DNA of 64,000 nucleotides from CAVXEH01 sp963805305. Lineage in GTDB: Bacteria; Chloroflexota; Limnocylindria; QHBO01. Location of the stretch: assembly GCA_963805305.1 (NCBI GenBank), contig CAWDTM010000003.1, positions 434,001 to 498,000 on the forward strand, read 5' to 3'. The position numbers were made by a program, and so were the translations under genes. Below, piece by piece: positions 55,789-63,825 of this stretch (positions are counted from its first letter, which is position 1; the number at the start of each line of letters is the position of its first letter). The notes beneath the pieces are model-generated. The model ran no database searches. It was not told where the DNA came from and was given only the letters and a program-made list of their open reading frames with translations.

Positions 55789-56745
55789 TCATCGGCTCAT
55801 GGCGCAGCCGCTGGTCGCGTTGCTCCAGGTGGGCTGGACCGCGTACGGGTGCCCGCCGAAGCTGATGTTGCCGGAGCTCGCGCTCCACGCGCACTTGTCG
55901 GCATTCTCCGCGCCGCTGCCATCGACCCAGCCGCTGGACGGATGCGGGTCCGTCTCGGCCTCGGAGTACTCGTGACCGGCGACGACGCTGAACCCGTCGA
56001 AGTATCCGTTGCCGTAGGCGGTGTTGGTGCCGTTCACGAAATTGCGCCCGCAGGACGTGCCGGCGTCCGGCATGTACGGGATGTACGCGTAGGCAACGGT
56101 CCCCGCGGTGGAGCTGGTCGAGCTGTGCCAGGCGCACCACTGGGTGCCGAAGCCGCTCATCGACTTGCCGCTCGGGGTGTAGACCATGTACGTGGCGTTC
56201 GGGTTGTAGCCGAAGTGGTTCGCGAGCCGCACCGCGGCGGCCGCGATCTGGCCCTGGCTGGGCTTGTTCGGTACGGACGATGGGTCGTTCCAGGCACCCT
56301 TGAACTGATTGCTCGGGTTCTGGATGAAGGTCGCGCTGCCAGGACAGGTCTGCGTGCCGGTCGGGACGCCCTGGCAGTACTGGGTCACGACGTTGTTCCA
56401 GGAGGTGCCGCCGACACCGGTGAAGAAGCCGGCGGTATACGTCTGCGCCTGGGCGCTGGTGTAGCCGCCGGTCGAGAAGCCCGAGGCCCATTCCGGGCCC
56501 CACCAGCTGATGTAGACCACCGGCGTCGTCTCGACAGGGCCGCCACCGCTCGAGAGGTTGTTGTTCTTCGGAGGTGGCTTGGGCCTGCCATGGTCGCCGC
56601 GGGCGCCATGGAGGATCCCCATCACCTCCGCGCCGGAGAGGGCGCTGGCGCCTGGCGGCGGCGCGGCCGAAGCGGCGCCGACGGTCGAGACGACGAGCGC
56701 CAGGGCGGCAGCTAGGGACAGGAGGACGCGTGTCGCGGATCGCAT
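55789..56745 (-). CDS. Secreted exordium-like/putative metalloprotease protein
   Basis: A 318-residue exported protein: signal peptide MRSATRVLLSLAAALALVVS with cleavage near SAAPPP, then a Pro/Lys/Asn linker and a domain of about 240 residues. Near residue 257 it has VVAGHEYSEAETDPHP, which looks like a HExxE metal motif. WVDGSGAENADKCAW follows about 15 residues later. This arrangement recalls plant exordium/phosphate-induced proteins and small bacterial relatives. Six cysteines could form disulfides. The substrate is unknown; possible promoter hexamers are TACCGT near 56781 and TATTGT near 56820. Confidence 0.72.
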   Translation of the reverse strand: MRSATRVLLSLAAALALVVSTVGAASAAPPPGASALSGAEVMGILHGARGDHGRPKPPPKNNNLSSGGGPVETTPVVYISWWGPEWASGFSTGGYTSAQAQTYTAGFFTGVGGTSWNNVVTQYCQGVPTGTQTCPGSATFIQNPSNQFKGAWNDPSSVPNKPSQGQIAAAAVRLANHFGYNPNATYMVYTPSGKSMSGFGTQWCAWHSSTSSTAGTVAYAYIPYMPDAGTSCGRNFVNGTNTAYGNGYFDGFSVVAGHEYSEAETDPHPSSGWVDGSGAENADKCAWSASSGNISFGGHPYAVQPTWSNATSGCAMSR

Positions 56746-56917
56746 GGCTGGTCAGGCTCCCATCGGTGTAGACCCACGGTATCGACAGCGCCGGCTCGGC
56801 TCGGCGTGGCCGGAACAATAGCGCTCCGGTGAGCGCCCGTGGGTCAACCCGGGACCAATGGGTGGTGTGCGGCGGCACCGGGTCCAGGGGAACGCGGACG
56901 TCAGGCGGGTCGTCGGC

Positions 56918-57508
56918 TCAGTGGTCGCCGGAGCTCGAGGTGGCCTGCGGTGTCTCCGTGGGCTGGGGCGTCTCCCTTCCGGCACCGTCCTCGGATGCGG
57001 TGGGACGCGGAGTGCGCGATGAAGGCTGCAACGTCTCGACCGATCCCGTGGACGGCTGGTCCGTGGCGTCGATGCTCGGCTCGGGGGTCGGGGTCGGCTG
57101 CAGGCTCGGCAGGGGCGTCGGCGAGGCCGATGGGCTGGCGCTCACCGTTGGCGACACGGTCGGTGAACCGGAGCTCCCCGCCTGCGGGGGGCCCTGGCGG
57201 AGGAGGCCGCTCAGCTCACCGCCCACGAGGGCTCCGCCCACGGCAAGGACCACGACCACGGCGACGGCCGCCATCCGCAGCGAGCGACGAACGGGACCGG
57301 AGAGCGGCGCGAGCCACGCGCCAACGAGGCCCAGCGGTCCCGGCCGGCGCCCCGGCGCAGGCTCGGCGCCAATGGCAGCCATCACCCGATCGGCGAAGCC
57401 GCCCGGGGCGGACTCGTCGGTTACGTCCGCGTAGCGGACCAGCTCCTGCGTCACGTCCTCGAGATCCGAGGACAGGTCGGGGAACCGCGGATCCCGGCGG
57501 TCGGTCAT
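56918..57508 (-). CDS. Putative membrane anti-sigma factor
   Basis: A 196-residue protein with a cytoplasmic N-terminal domain of about 75 residues (DLEDVTQELVRYADVTDESAPGGF), one membrane helix (about 79-100, MAAVAVVVVLAVGGALVGG) and an extracytoplasmic tail of about 90 residues very rich in Pro/Ser/Thr. The gene overlaps the end of the ECF sigma gene (ATGA), the usual place for a cognate anti-sigma factor. The zinc motif HxxxCxxC is not present, so binding to sigma would be of the zinc-free kind. Confidence 0.7.
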   Translation of the reverse strand: MTDRRDPRFPDLSSDLEDVTQELVRYADVTDESAPGGFADRVMAAIGAEPAPGRRPGPLGLVGAWLAPLSGPVRRSLRMAAVAVVVVLAVGGALVGGELSGLLRQGPPQAGSSGSPTVSPTVSASPSASPTPLPSLQPTPTPEPSIDATDQPSTGSVETLQPSSRTPRPTASEDGAGRETPQPTETPQATSSSGDH

Positions 57509-58077
57509 GCGCGCGGCTCCGTACCCATCCCTCGCCGGAGGCGTTCCAGGCCCCGGCGCAGGTGCGTCTTGACGGTGTTCACCGGGCGGTGCGTCGTCGT
57601 CGCGATCTCGTCGAGCGAGAGCTCTCCGAAGAAGCGCAGGGCTACGGTCTCGCGGTAGGGGTCGGGCAGGGCCGCCACCGCGAGCCGGACGTTCCGCTCG
57701 CGCTCGCCGGCGAGCAGCGCCGCGACGGGATCCGCGCCGGGAGCCTGGAGCGGCAGCTCGGCGACGTCGTCGATGGGCGTGGTCGGCCGCCGCTGGCCGA
57801 GCCGCCGATAGGACTGCCGCGTGGCGATGCGCACGAGCCAGCCGGCCAGCGGTCCGTCCCCACGGAATCCGGCGAGCGATCGGTAGGCGATCACGAAGCT
57901 CTCCTGCGCAACGTCTTCCGCATCGTGCGGCCTTCCCAGGATGCGCAGGCAGGCCCGGTAGACCGTGCCCTGCTCCCGCTCCACGAGGAGCCGGAACGCG
58001 TCACGGTCACCGGTGAGGACCGCCTGCACGATTGCCCGATCGTCCACACCGGGATCGTGCCATGCGACACCTGCCAC
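57505..58077 (-). CDS. ECF RNA polymerase sigma factor
   Basis: A 190-residue ECF (group IV) sigma factor. Region 2 covers about residues 26-92 (DAFRLLVEREQGTVYRACLRIL, then DAEDVAQESFVIAYRSL) and region 4 covers about 130-180 (LPDPYRETVALRFFGELSLDEIA, NTVKTHLRRGLERLRR). A start at GTG 58047 (VDDRAIVQAVLTGD) is equally possible and would match usual ECF openings. Translationally coupled to the anti-sigma gene. A secreted repeat protein precedes it on the same strand. Confidence 0.93.
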   Translation of the reverse strand: MAGVAWHDPGVDDRAIVQAVLTGDRDAFRLLVEREQGTVYRACLRILGRPHDAEDVAQESFVIAYRSLAGFRGDGPLAGWLVRIATRQSYRRLGQRRPTTPIDDVAELPLQAPGADPVAALLAGERERNVRLAVAALPDPYRETVALRFFGELSLDEIATTTHRPVNTVKTHLRRGLERLRRGMGTEPRA

Positions 58078-58104
58078 GCGCTCAGCGTGTGGATCGAAAA
58101 TGCT

Positions 58105-58596
58105 TCAGCCGTCGCTGCCTCCATCCCCGCCGTGTCCCGAGCCACCGCTCTGGTCGTCCGGCGAGCCGCTGGGCTGGGGCGGGCTGCTTCCTTCGGGTGA
58201 CCGGGTCGCATCGCCCCGTTCGCTCGGCTCCGTCGACTCCGTGGGCTCGGGGGTCCTGCTGGGCTCGATGCTCTTCGATGCATGGGGCGCTTCGCTCGCC
58301 TCGGCAGGCTCCGCGGACTCGCTCGGCTCCGGCGAGCGCGACTCGTCGGCCTGCGCGCCCTCCGGACTTGCGGATGGCTCCGCGGACTCCAACGCCTCGG
58401 TCGTCGCGGAGGTCGCGGAGGTCGCGGAGGTCGCGGAGGTCGCGGACATCGATGCCACGGCGCCCGGCGACGCGCCGCCATCGGCCCGTGGTGTCTCAGC
58501 GCCGCCGGACACGGCCAGCGCGCCGCCGGCCACGACCAGCACCGAAACCGCGGCGGCCGCGAGACCGCGCGCGGCTCGTACTCGGAAATCGCTCAT
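58105..58596 (-). CDS. Secreted Ser/Pro/Glu-rich low-complexity protein
   Basis: A 163-residue exported protein: signal peptide (residues 8-34, LAAAAVSVLVVAGGALAV) and a mature part of simple sequence rich in Ser, Pro, Glu, Ala and Gly with no folded domain. Residues 50-63 are Ser-Ala-Thr repeats encoded by a 9-base tandem repeat. The start is ATG 58596 with GAGG upstream; ATG 58608 is four codons longer. It shares orientation and spacing with the ECF sigma/anti-sigma pair, so it may belong to that regulon or be a cell-wall stalk. Confidence 0.68.
   Translation of the reverse strand: MSDFRVRAARGLAAAAVSVLVVAGGALAVSGGAETPRADGGASPGAVASMSATSATSATSATSATTEALESAEPSASPEGAQADESRSPEPSESAEPAEASEAPHASKSIEPSRTPEPTESTEPSERGDATRSPEGSSPPQPSGSPDDQSGGSGHGGDGGSDG
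58403..58447. repeat. 9-bp tandem repeat (5 units)
   Basis: Five units of GTCGCGGAG (last unit one mismatch) in the coding sequence of the secreted low-complexity protein, encoding Ser-Ala-Thr on the minus strand. Unit number changes would keep the frame. Confidence 0.85.
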
Positions 58597-58698
58597 CGGG
58601 TACCTCATGCTCCTCGGATGGTGACGACGGGCAGCGGGCCGCCATCACCCGTACGAGGCCCGCAACGCCACAAAGGTTTCAACCGGCACCCGACTTGC

Positions 58699-58704
58699 TA
58701 CGAT
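58699..58704 (+). promoter_or_regulatory. -10 element of pckA
   Basis: TACGAT preceded by GC. It overlaps the ATG at 58703, so that ATG is not in the transcript, and the start used must be downstream (58808). The leader is about 100 bases. Confidence 0.5.
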
Positions 58705-58807
58705 GGCCGGTGCCACCGTTCTCGAGCCGATTCGCGGACCGCGACGCCTGCCGGAACCGCGTCGCGTCCAACGCCAGCTATCCGAGCAGGAGGAATCGAT
58801 CCCGACC

Positions 58808-60397
58808 ATGAGCATGCTTGCCGACTCGCCCGCATCGCGGAGCCCCATGGGTCCCGGAGGAACGCGCCTCCCCGCGGCCCGTTCGGTCCGCTACAACCCG
58901 ACCGCGGCCCAGCTGCAGGAGCTCACCTCCCGCATGCCCCAGGCGCGCAGGACGAGCTTCGGCAACTTCAACGTTCAGACCCGGGTCACGAGCCGATCCG
59001 TGGGCTCCACGTACCTCGTCACGGACGATTCGACGATCACGACCGGCCAGGCCATCAGCCGCGCGGAGGCCCAACGCGTTGCGAAGGCGCAGGCGGACTA
59101 CATCGCGGGGCAGGCGATGGTCGTCATCGACGGCTACATCGGCAACGATTCGGAGCACCGGTCACGCGCTCGCCTCTACATCGAGGCCGCGAACGCGAAC
59201 ATCGCCGGCATGCAGCGTCAGCTCTTCTTTCCCGCCGACGCACCGGCCCACGACTGGGATCCGCAGCTGGTGGTCGTCTACACGCCGAACCTCCCGGTGC
59301 CCGGCTTCCCCGACGATCGGGTCATCACCGTCGACCTCGAGGCCGGCGTCACCCGGGTCTGCAACTCCGACTACTTCGGCGAGTCGAAGAAGGGCGGCCT
59401 GCGGATGTGGAACGCGCTGGTCTATGCAGCGGGCGGCCTGGCCATGCATGCTGGCTGCAAGGTGGTGCCAACCGACCGCGGCGAGCAGGTCCTCCTGATC
59501 ATGGGCCTGTCGGGAACCGGGAAGACGACAACCACCTTCACCCGGCAGAACGAGAGCCAGCCGGTCCAGGACGACTTCATCGGCCTCTTCCCGGCGGGGA
59601 AGGTGGTGGGCACGGAGAATGGCTGCTTCGCCAAGACGTTCGGCCTCGATCCGAAGCACGAGCCGGCCATCCACCGCGCCGTCATCAGTCCGGATGCCTA
59701 CCTGGAAAATGTCAGCCAGGAGACCGATGGCGGCCCCGTCGACTTCTTCGACACCAGCTACACGAAGAACGGCCGCGCCACGTTCCCCATGTCCCTGCTC
59801 GGCATCTGGCGCGATCCGCGCGAGGTTGGCCCGGTCAGCCGGATGCTAATCCTGAACCGCAACGACAACATCATCCCGACGGTCGCACGCCTGACCCGGG
59901 AGCAGGCCGCGGCCTACTTCATGCTGGGTGAGACGCAGGGCACCTCCGCGGGCGGCAAGGCGGAGGAGGGCAAGGCCCTGCGCGTGCCGGGCACGAACCC
60001 GTTCTACCCGTACCGCGACGAACAGCAGGCGAACCGGTTCCTTGAGCTGATGGGGAGCAGCAGCTTCGAGGTGTTCCTGCTCAACACCGGCCGTGTCGGC
60101 GGGACGGACGACGAGTCCGCGTCGAAGAAGATCCAGATCGAGGACTCCGGCGCCGTCGTCAAGGCCATCGCCGAGGACACCATCAGCTGGGAGCGCGACC
60201 CGGACTTTGGATACGAGGTGGCCACCGCCGTGCCGGGAATCGACGACCCCGAGCTGCTCCAGCCGCGGCGCCTGTATGAGCGCACCGGCCGCACGAACGA
60301 CTATGCCGCGTGGGTCTCGCGCTACAAGCGCGAGCGCCTCGAGTTCCTCGAGGGGTACCCCGGGCTCCTGCCCGAGATCCTCGAGGCCGTCCGCTAG
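58808..60397 (+). CDS. pckA: Phosphoenolpyruvate carboxykinase (ATP)
   Basis: A 529-residue ATP-type PEP carboxykinase, which makes PEP and CO2 from oxaloacetate and ATP and links the TCA cycle with gluconeogenesis. The substrate Arg region and VVYTPNLPVPGF come first, then the P-loop GLSGTGKTTTTF near residue 234 and the metal-binding DDFIGLFPAGKVVGTENGCF near 257 (in two parts). GSSSFEVFLLNTG and ISWERDPDFGYEVATAVPG are near the C-terminus. The start at 58808 follows AGGAGG (spacing somewhat long, 14 bases). The product of mdh and gltA chemistry (oxaloacetate) is its substrate. Confidence 0.95.
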   Translation: MSMLADSPASRSPMGPGGTRLPAARSVRYNPTAAQLQELTSRMPQARRTSFGNFNVQTRVTSRSVGSTYLVTDDSTITTGQAISRAEAQRVAKAQADYIAGQAMVVIDGYIGNDSEHRSRARLYIEAANANIAGMQRQLFFPADAPAHDWDPQLVVVYTPNLPVPGFPDDRVITVDLEAGVTRVCNSDYFGESKKGGLRMWNALVYAAGGLAMHAGCKVVPTDRGEQVLLIMGLSGTGKTTTTFTRQNESQPVQDDFIGLFPAGKVVGTENGCFAKTFGLDPKHEPAIHRAVISPDAYLENVSQETDGGPVDFFDTSYTKNGRATFPMSLLGIWRDPREVGPVSRMLILNRNDNIIPTVARLTREQAAAYFMLGETQGTSAGGKAEEGKALRVPGTNPFYPYRDEQQANRFLELMGSSSFEVFLLNTGRVGGTDDESASKKIQIEDSGAVVKAIAEDTISWERDPDFGYEVATAVPGIDDPELLQPRRLYERTGRTNDYAAWVSRYKRERLEFLEGYPGLLPEILEAVR

Positions 60398-60418
60398 CCC
60401 GCCCGACTCACCTGTCGG

Positions 60419-60874
60419 TCAGTGCTCGTGCTCCTCCTCGAGGGTGGCATCCACGCTGAGCGCAACGTTGCCAGCCAGGGCGCGCGAGATGGGACAGCCG
60501 TCCTTCGCCGCCTCCGCGGCCTCCGCGAACGACTCGCGGGTGGCGCCCGGAACGTGGCCGAGCACGGTGAGCGCCGAGGAGATGACGCTCCAGCCGGCTT
60601 CCCGCTTGTCGAAGGTCACCTGGGCCTCGACGTGGAGATGATCCGGCGGCGTGCCGGCGCGGCCGAGCCCTCCGGAGAGCGCCATGGCGAAGCAGCTGGC
60701 ATGGGCGGCGGCTAGCAGCTCCTCCGGTGAGGTGCGGCCGTCCGGCGCCTCGGTCCGCGAGGCCCAGCTGACGGGCAGATCCAGGAAGGTGTCCGATGAG
60801 CCGGCGCTGGCGGTGCCGCTCCCGTCGGCCAAGCTGCCCTTCCAGGTGACGGTGGCGGTGCGAACGGCTGCCAT
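60419..60874 (-). CDS. OsmC family peroxiredoxin
   Basis: A 151-residue OsmC/Ohr-family thiol peroxidase that would reduce organic or inorganic hydroperoxides. The two catalytic cysteines are AAAHASCFAMALSGGL near residue 61 and KDGCPISRALAGN near 126. TSPEELLAAAHASCFA is the OsmC form rather than Ohr. The N-terminal RTATVTWKGSLADGSGT is typical. A His/Glu tail (EEEHEH) ends the protein. Convergent with pckA, 21 bases apart. Confidence 0.93.
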   Translation of the reverse strand: MAAVRTATVTWKGSLADGSGTASAGSSDTFLDLPVSWASRTEAPDGRTSPEELLAAAHASCFAMALSGGLGRAGTPPDHLHVEAQVTFDKREAGWSVISSALTVLGHVPGATRESFAEAAEAAKDGCPISRALAGNVALSVDATLEEEHEH

Positions 60875-60976
60875 GACGGGTGCGGCCTCCTTGCTATCCT
60901 GCGTGTGCGGGCCGCGTCAAGGCGGCCCGGCCGATCGGCGCGGTCGGAGCGTCGAGCCTACCCCATCGAGGCCAGC

Positions 60977-61582
60977 ATGAGCGAGACGGCACCCGCACCG
61001 GCGGCTGCGACACCGGCGCCCGCGAACCCGGTCATCCGCGGCGAGCAGGTCTACCTGCGACCCGCGGAGCGGGCGGACCTCGACATGTTCGTGCGCTGGT
61101 TCAACGACGCCGACACGATCCGCTACCTCGGGATGGTGGGGCCCATGAGCCACGCCGCCGAAGATCGCTGGTTCGAGGGAATGCTCGAGCGACAGGGAAA
61201 GCGGGACTTCCACTACGTGATCTGCCTGCAGGCCGATGGTCGCGCCATCGGCACCGCCGGGTTGCACCAGCTCGACCACGAGGCCGGCAGCGCGGCGTTC
61301 GGCATCGCCATCGGCGATGAGTCCGACCGGGGCCACGGCCACGGGACCGACGCGCTGCGCGCCATCTGCGACTTCGGCTTCGGTGACCTCCGCCTGGAGC
61401 GGATCTACCTCGACGTGTACGCGCCCAACGCGCGGGCGCGCCGCAGCTACGAGCGAGCGGGTTTCGTTCTGGAGGGGACGCAACGACGCGCGCACTTCGT
61501 CGATGGCCGGTTCGAGGACGTGCACCGCATGTCCCAGCTTCGCGCGGAGTGGCTGGCCCTGCGCGGCCGCACGGAGGCATGA
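60977..61582 (+). CDS. GNAT acetyltransferase (RimJ-like)
   Basis: A 201-residue GNAT of the RimJ/RimL group: YLRPAERADLDMFVRWFNDADTIRYLG (in residues 27-53), GTAGLHQLDH near 97, then the acetyl-CoA loop GDESDRGHGHGTDALRAI near 115 and VYAPNARARRSYERAGFV near 148. RimJ-like enzymes acetylate protein N-termini or small amines. The start ATG 60977 comes after a Pro/Ala-rich stretch (APAPAAATPAPANP). It overlaps the next gene by ATGA. Confidence 0.88.
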   Translation: MSETAPAPAAATPAPANPVIRGEQVYLRPAERADLDMFVRWFNDADTIRYLGMVGPMSHAAEDRWFEGMLERQGKRDFHYVICLQADGRAIGTAGLHQLDHEAGSAAFGIAIGDESDRGHGHGTDALRAICDFGFGDLRLERIYLDVYAPNARARRSYERAGFVLEGTQRRAHFVDGRFEDVHRMSQLRAEWLALRGRTEA

Positions 61583-62691
61583 GGGTCGGTCGCGCGACGG
61601 TCCGCAACGGCTCGACGGGCATCACCGGGCTGCCCGAGATCGTGGAAGCCCTGGATCCGGGAGCACGGGATCGCGTCGAGCGCCTCTTCGAGATCCAGCG
61701 CAGCACGGGAACCACCGAGCCGCCGGCCGCCATGGACGCCTGGCTCGAACGGCACTTCGGTTCCGTCGATGCGGTCCGCCGCCAGACGATCGTGCGGGTG
61801 GTGAACCGCTGGTCGCTGGATGGAACGCTCTTCTCCAGCCTGCGGGCCCGCAGACCGATGGAAGTGGCGGAGGACGACGCGGAGGACGACGTCGCAGGGG
61901 CCGACCCCTTCTGCGACCCGCTGCAGCAGACGCCGGAGGCGGAGTGGGGTCGCGTGCGCGGCGCTCACGCGATCACCGGCGCCAACGCGGCGAAATATGA
62001 CGCCCACCACGGCGTGATCGTGTTCGACCATCACGACCCCCTGGCCTTCGACCGGGCGACGGTGGTGGACCTGTTCGACGTGGGACGGCGATGGGCTGAG
62101 CAGGCACGGGCGGACGATGCGCAGGCAACCGCGTACCTCCTTACCTGGAACTGCGGCTGGCGCGCCGGCGCCTCGATCCGCCATGCCCACGCGCAGGTGC
62201 TCCTGGGCCACGGTCATTACCCGCGCGTCATGCGCCTGCGCCGCGACGCCGCCGACTACCGCTCTGCCACGGGCGGCGCCTACCCGGCCGACCTCGTCGC
62301 CGCGCACCGCGATCTGGGCCTGGTCGTCGACCGTGGCCCCGTGAGCGTTGTCGCCGCCCTCAACCCGGTGAAGGAGCGCGAGCTGCTCGTCGTGGGCCCG
62401 CCCGGGATGGACGAGCGCGACGAGGCGTTTTCGGGTGTCGTCGGCGAGACGCTGGTCGCCTACCGCGACCACCTGGGCGTGCGGGCCTTCAACCTGGTGC
62501 TGCACATTCCGCCGCTCTTCGGGCGCGCGCCAGGGGACGGCTGGGATGACATCGGCCCCATGGTCCACGTGGTCGACCGGGGAAGCCCCGGCGTGCGCAG
62601 CTCCGACATCGGCTCCATGGAGCTCTTCGTGGCGTCGGTGGTCAGCGCGGACCCCTTCACCCTGGCGGAGCAGCTGCGCGAGGTCCTGTAG
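61579..62691 (+). CDS. GalT/HIT-fold nucleotidyltransferase-like protein
   Basis: A 370-residue protein of the GalT/HIT superfamily. The region RAGASIRHAHAQVLLG near residue 200 carries an HxHxQ active-site motif, and a conserved block AITGANAAKYDAHHGVIVFDHHDPL lies about 65 residues before it. Such proteins transfer or hydrolyse nucleotide groups; the acceptor is unknown. There is an acidic insert (EDDAEDDVAG) near residue 100. The start overlaps the GNAT stop (ATGA). A second GalT-like gene follows. Confidence 0.78.
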   Translation: MRVGRATVRNGSTGITGLPEIVEALDPGARDRVERLFEIQRSTGTTEPPAAMDAWLERHFGSVDAVRRQTIVRVVNRWSLDGTLFSSLRARRPMEVAEDDAEDDVAGADPFCDPLQQTPEAEWGRVRGAHAITGANAAKYDAHHGVIVFDHHDPLAFDRATVVDLFDVGRRWAEQARADDAQATAYLLTWNCGWRAGASIRHAHAQVLLGHGHYPRVMRLRRDAADYRSATGGAYPADLVAAHRDLGLVVDRGPVSVVAALNPVKERELLVVGPPGMDERDEAFSGVVGETLVAYRDHLGVRAFNLVLHIPPLFGRAPGDGWDDIGPMVHVVDRGSPGVRSSDIGSMELFVASVVSADPFTLAEQLREVL

Positions 62692-62716
62692 CGCTGGGAA
62701 CGGCATCGCCATCGGG

Positions 62717-62722
62717 TACGAT
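62717..62722 (+). promoter_or_regulatory. -10 element of the second GalT-like gene (leaderless)
   Basis: TACGAT preceded by GG, six bases before GTG 62729. Supports a GTG start on a leaderless mRNA. Confidence 0.6.
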
Positions 62723-62728
62723 GCCATC

Positions 62729-63700
62729 GTGTTCGAGCTGCGTCGCGACCCGGTCACCGGCTGGTGGTCGGCGGTCGTCACCGACCGGTCGTTCGAGCAC
62801 AGCTCGTTCGCCGTCCAGGCCCTGCCCGTCGAGGGCAGCCACTGCCGCCACTGCGACGAGGCGCCCGACGAGGACGACGACCGGGTGCGGCGCGTGACGC
62901 TGCGTCGGGATGCCTTCCACCGCATCGATGCGACGAAGGACCGCGCCGCCCAGATGGCAATGTCGGAGGTCGAGGCCAGCTCGGGATCGTGGGAGATCCT
63001 GGTGGGCCCCCGCGACCACCACGAGCGGTACGCGGATGCTCGGCCCCAGCTGGCCCTGAACCTCCTGCGCGCGACGCGGGACGCGATGCGCGAGATCGGG
63101 GAGCAGCCACGCGGCGAGGACGAGCCGCTCTACGTCCAGGCCGTGCAGAGCTACGGGCGCCAGGCGGGGTCGCGCAGCCAGCACCTGAACATGGAGCTCT
63201 ACGCCATTCCGCAGATCCCGCACTGGATCGCGGAGGAGATCGGCGGCGGCGCCCGCCATGTGATCAGCCGGCGCACCTGCGTCTGGTGCGGGCTCGCCCG
63301 GGCGGAGGAGGAGGCGGGCGAGCGGCTCGTCTTCGCCGATGAGGCCTTCGTGGTCTTTGCCCCGGCCGCGGCCCGGTCCGCCTTCGAGCTGATGATCGTC
63401 CCCCGCGAGCACAGTGCGGCGTTCACCGCCATCGACGACGATGCGCTGGTGGCCTGCCGCGCCACGCTCCAGCGGGCGCTCACCGCCCTGGACGCGCTGG
63501 GCGACCCTCCATACAACCTCTTCCTGCACACCGCGCCGTCCGGCGAGCGCCTGGACCAGACGTTCCACTGGCATTGGGAGCTGCATCCGCGCCTGCGGGT
63601 GATCGCCGGCCTGGAGCGCGCGACGGCGCTCGCGGTGAACCCCGCCGCACCCGAGTACGCGGCGGAGGTCCTCCGACGGCATCTCGCGGAGCTCGCCTGA
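62729..63700 (+). CDS. Galactose-1-phosphate uridylyltransferase family protein
   Basis: A 323-residue GalT-family protein. It begins FELRRDPVTGWWSAVVTDR. It has two zinc-like pairs (CRHC near residue 38 and CVWC near 189) and the active-site HWHWELHPRL near 278, in which the middle His would be guanylylated or uridylylated. GalT has HPHxQ there, so the HxHxE form suggests a relative such as ADP-glucose phosphorylase. Substrates are not fixed by sequence. It has its own leaderless promoter but follows the HIT gene after 37 bases. Confidence 0.85.
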   Translation: MFELRRDPVTGWWSAVVTDRSFEHSSFAVQALPVEGSHCRHCDEAPDEDDDRVRRVTLRRDAFHRIDATKDRAAQMAMSEVEASSGSWEILVGPRDHHERYADARPQLALNLLRATRDAMREIGEQPRGEDEPLYVQAVQSYGRQAGSRSQHLNMELYAIPQIPHWIAEEIGGGARHVISRRTCVWCGLARAEEEAGERLVFADEAFVVFAPAAARSAFELMIVPREHSAAFTAIDDDALVACRATLQRALTALDALGDPPYNLFLHTAPSGERLDQTFHWHWELHPRLRVIAGLERATALAVNPAAPEYAAEVLRRHLAELA

Positions 63701-63707
63701 CGACGGG

Positions 63708-63713
63708 TAGCCT
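63708..63713 (+). promoter_or_regulatory. -10 element before the short ORF and ECF sigma gene
   Basis: TAGCCT preceded by GG, seven bases before ATG 63721. Confidence 0.5.
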
Positions 63714-63720
63714 GTAACAG

Positions 63721-63825
63721 ATGCCAGCCCCCATTCGTTCAACCGGCACGTGGAACCATCGCACGGCCTGGAGGATCGAGTGCAGTCGGTTGCCGTTCCC
63801 CGGCATTTCGTGGGGGATCCGATGA
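63721..63825 (+). CDS. Short upstream ORF (34 aa) coupled to an ECF sigma gene
   Basis: A 34-codon frame (MPAPIRSTGTWNHRT, then AWRIECSRLPFPGISWGIR) that starts seven bases after a -10 hexamer, as leaderless genes here do. Its stop overlaps the ATG of the sigma gene (ATGA). It would let translation of the sigma gene depend on translation of the leader. An in-frame extension of the sigma gene from GTG 63780 is the alternative use of this stretch. Confidence 0.4.
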   Translation: MPAPIRSTGTWNHRTAWRIECSRLPFPGISWGIR

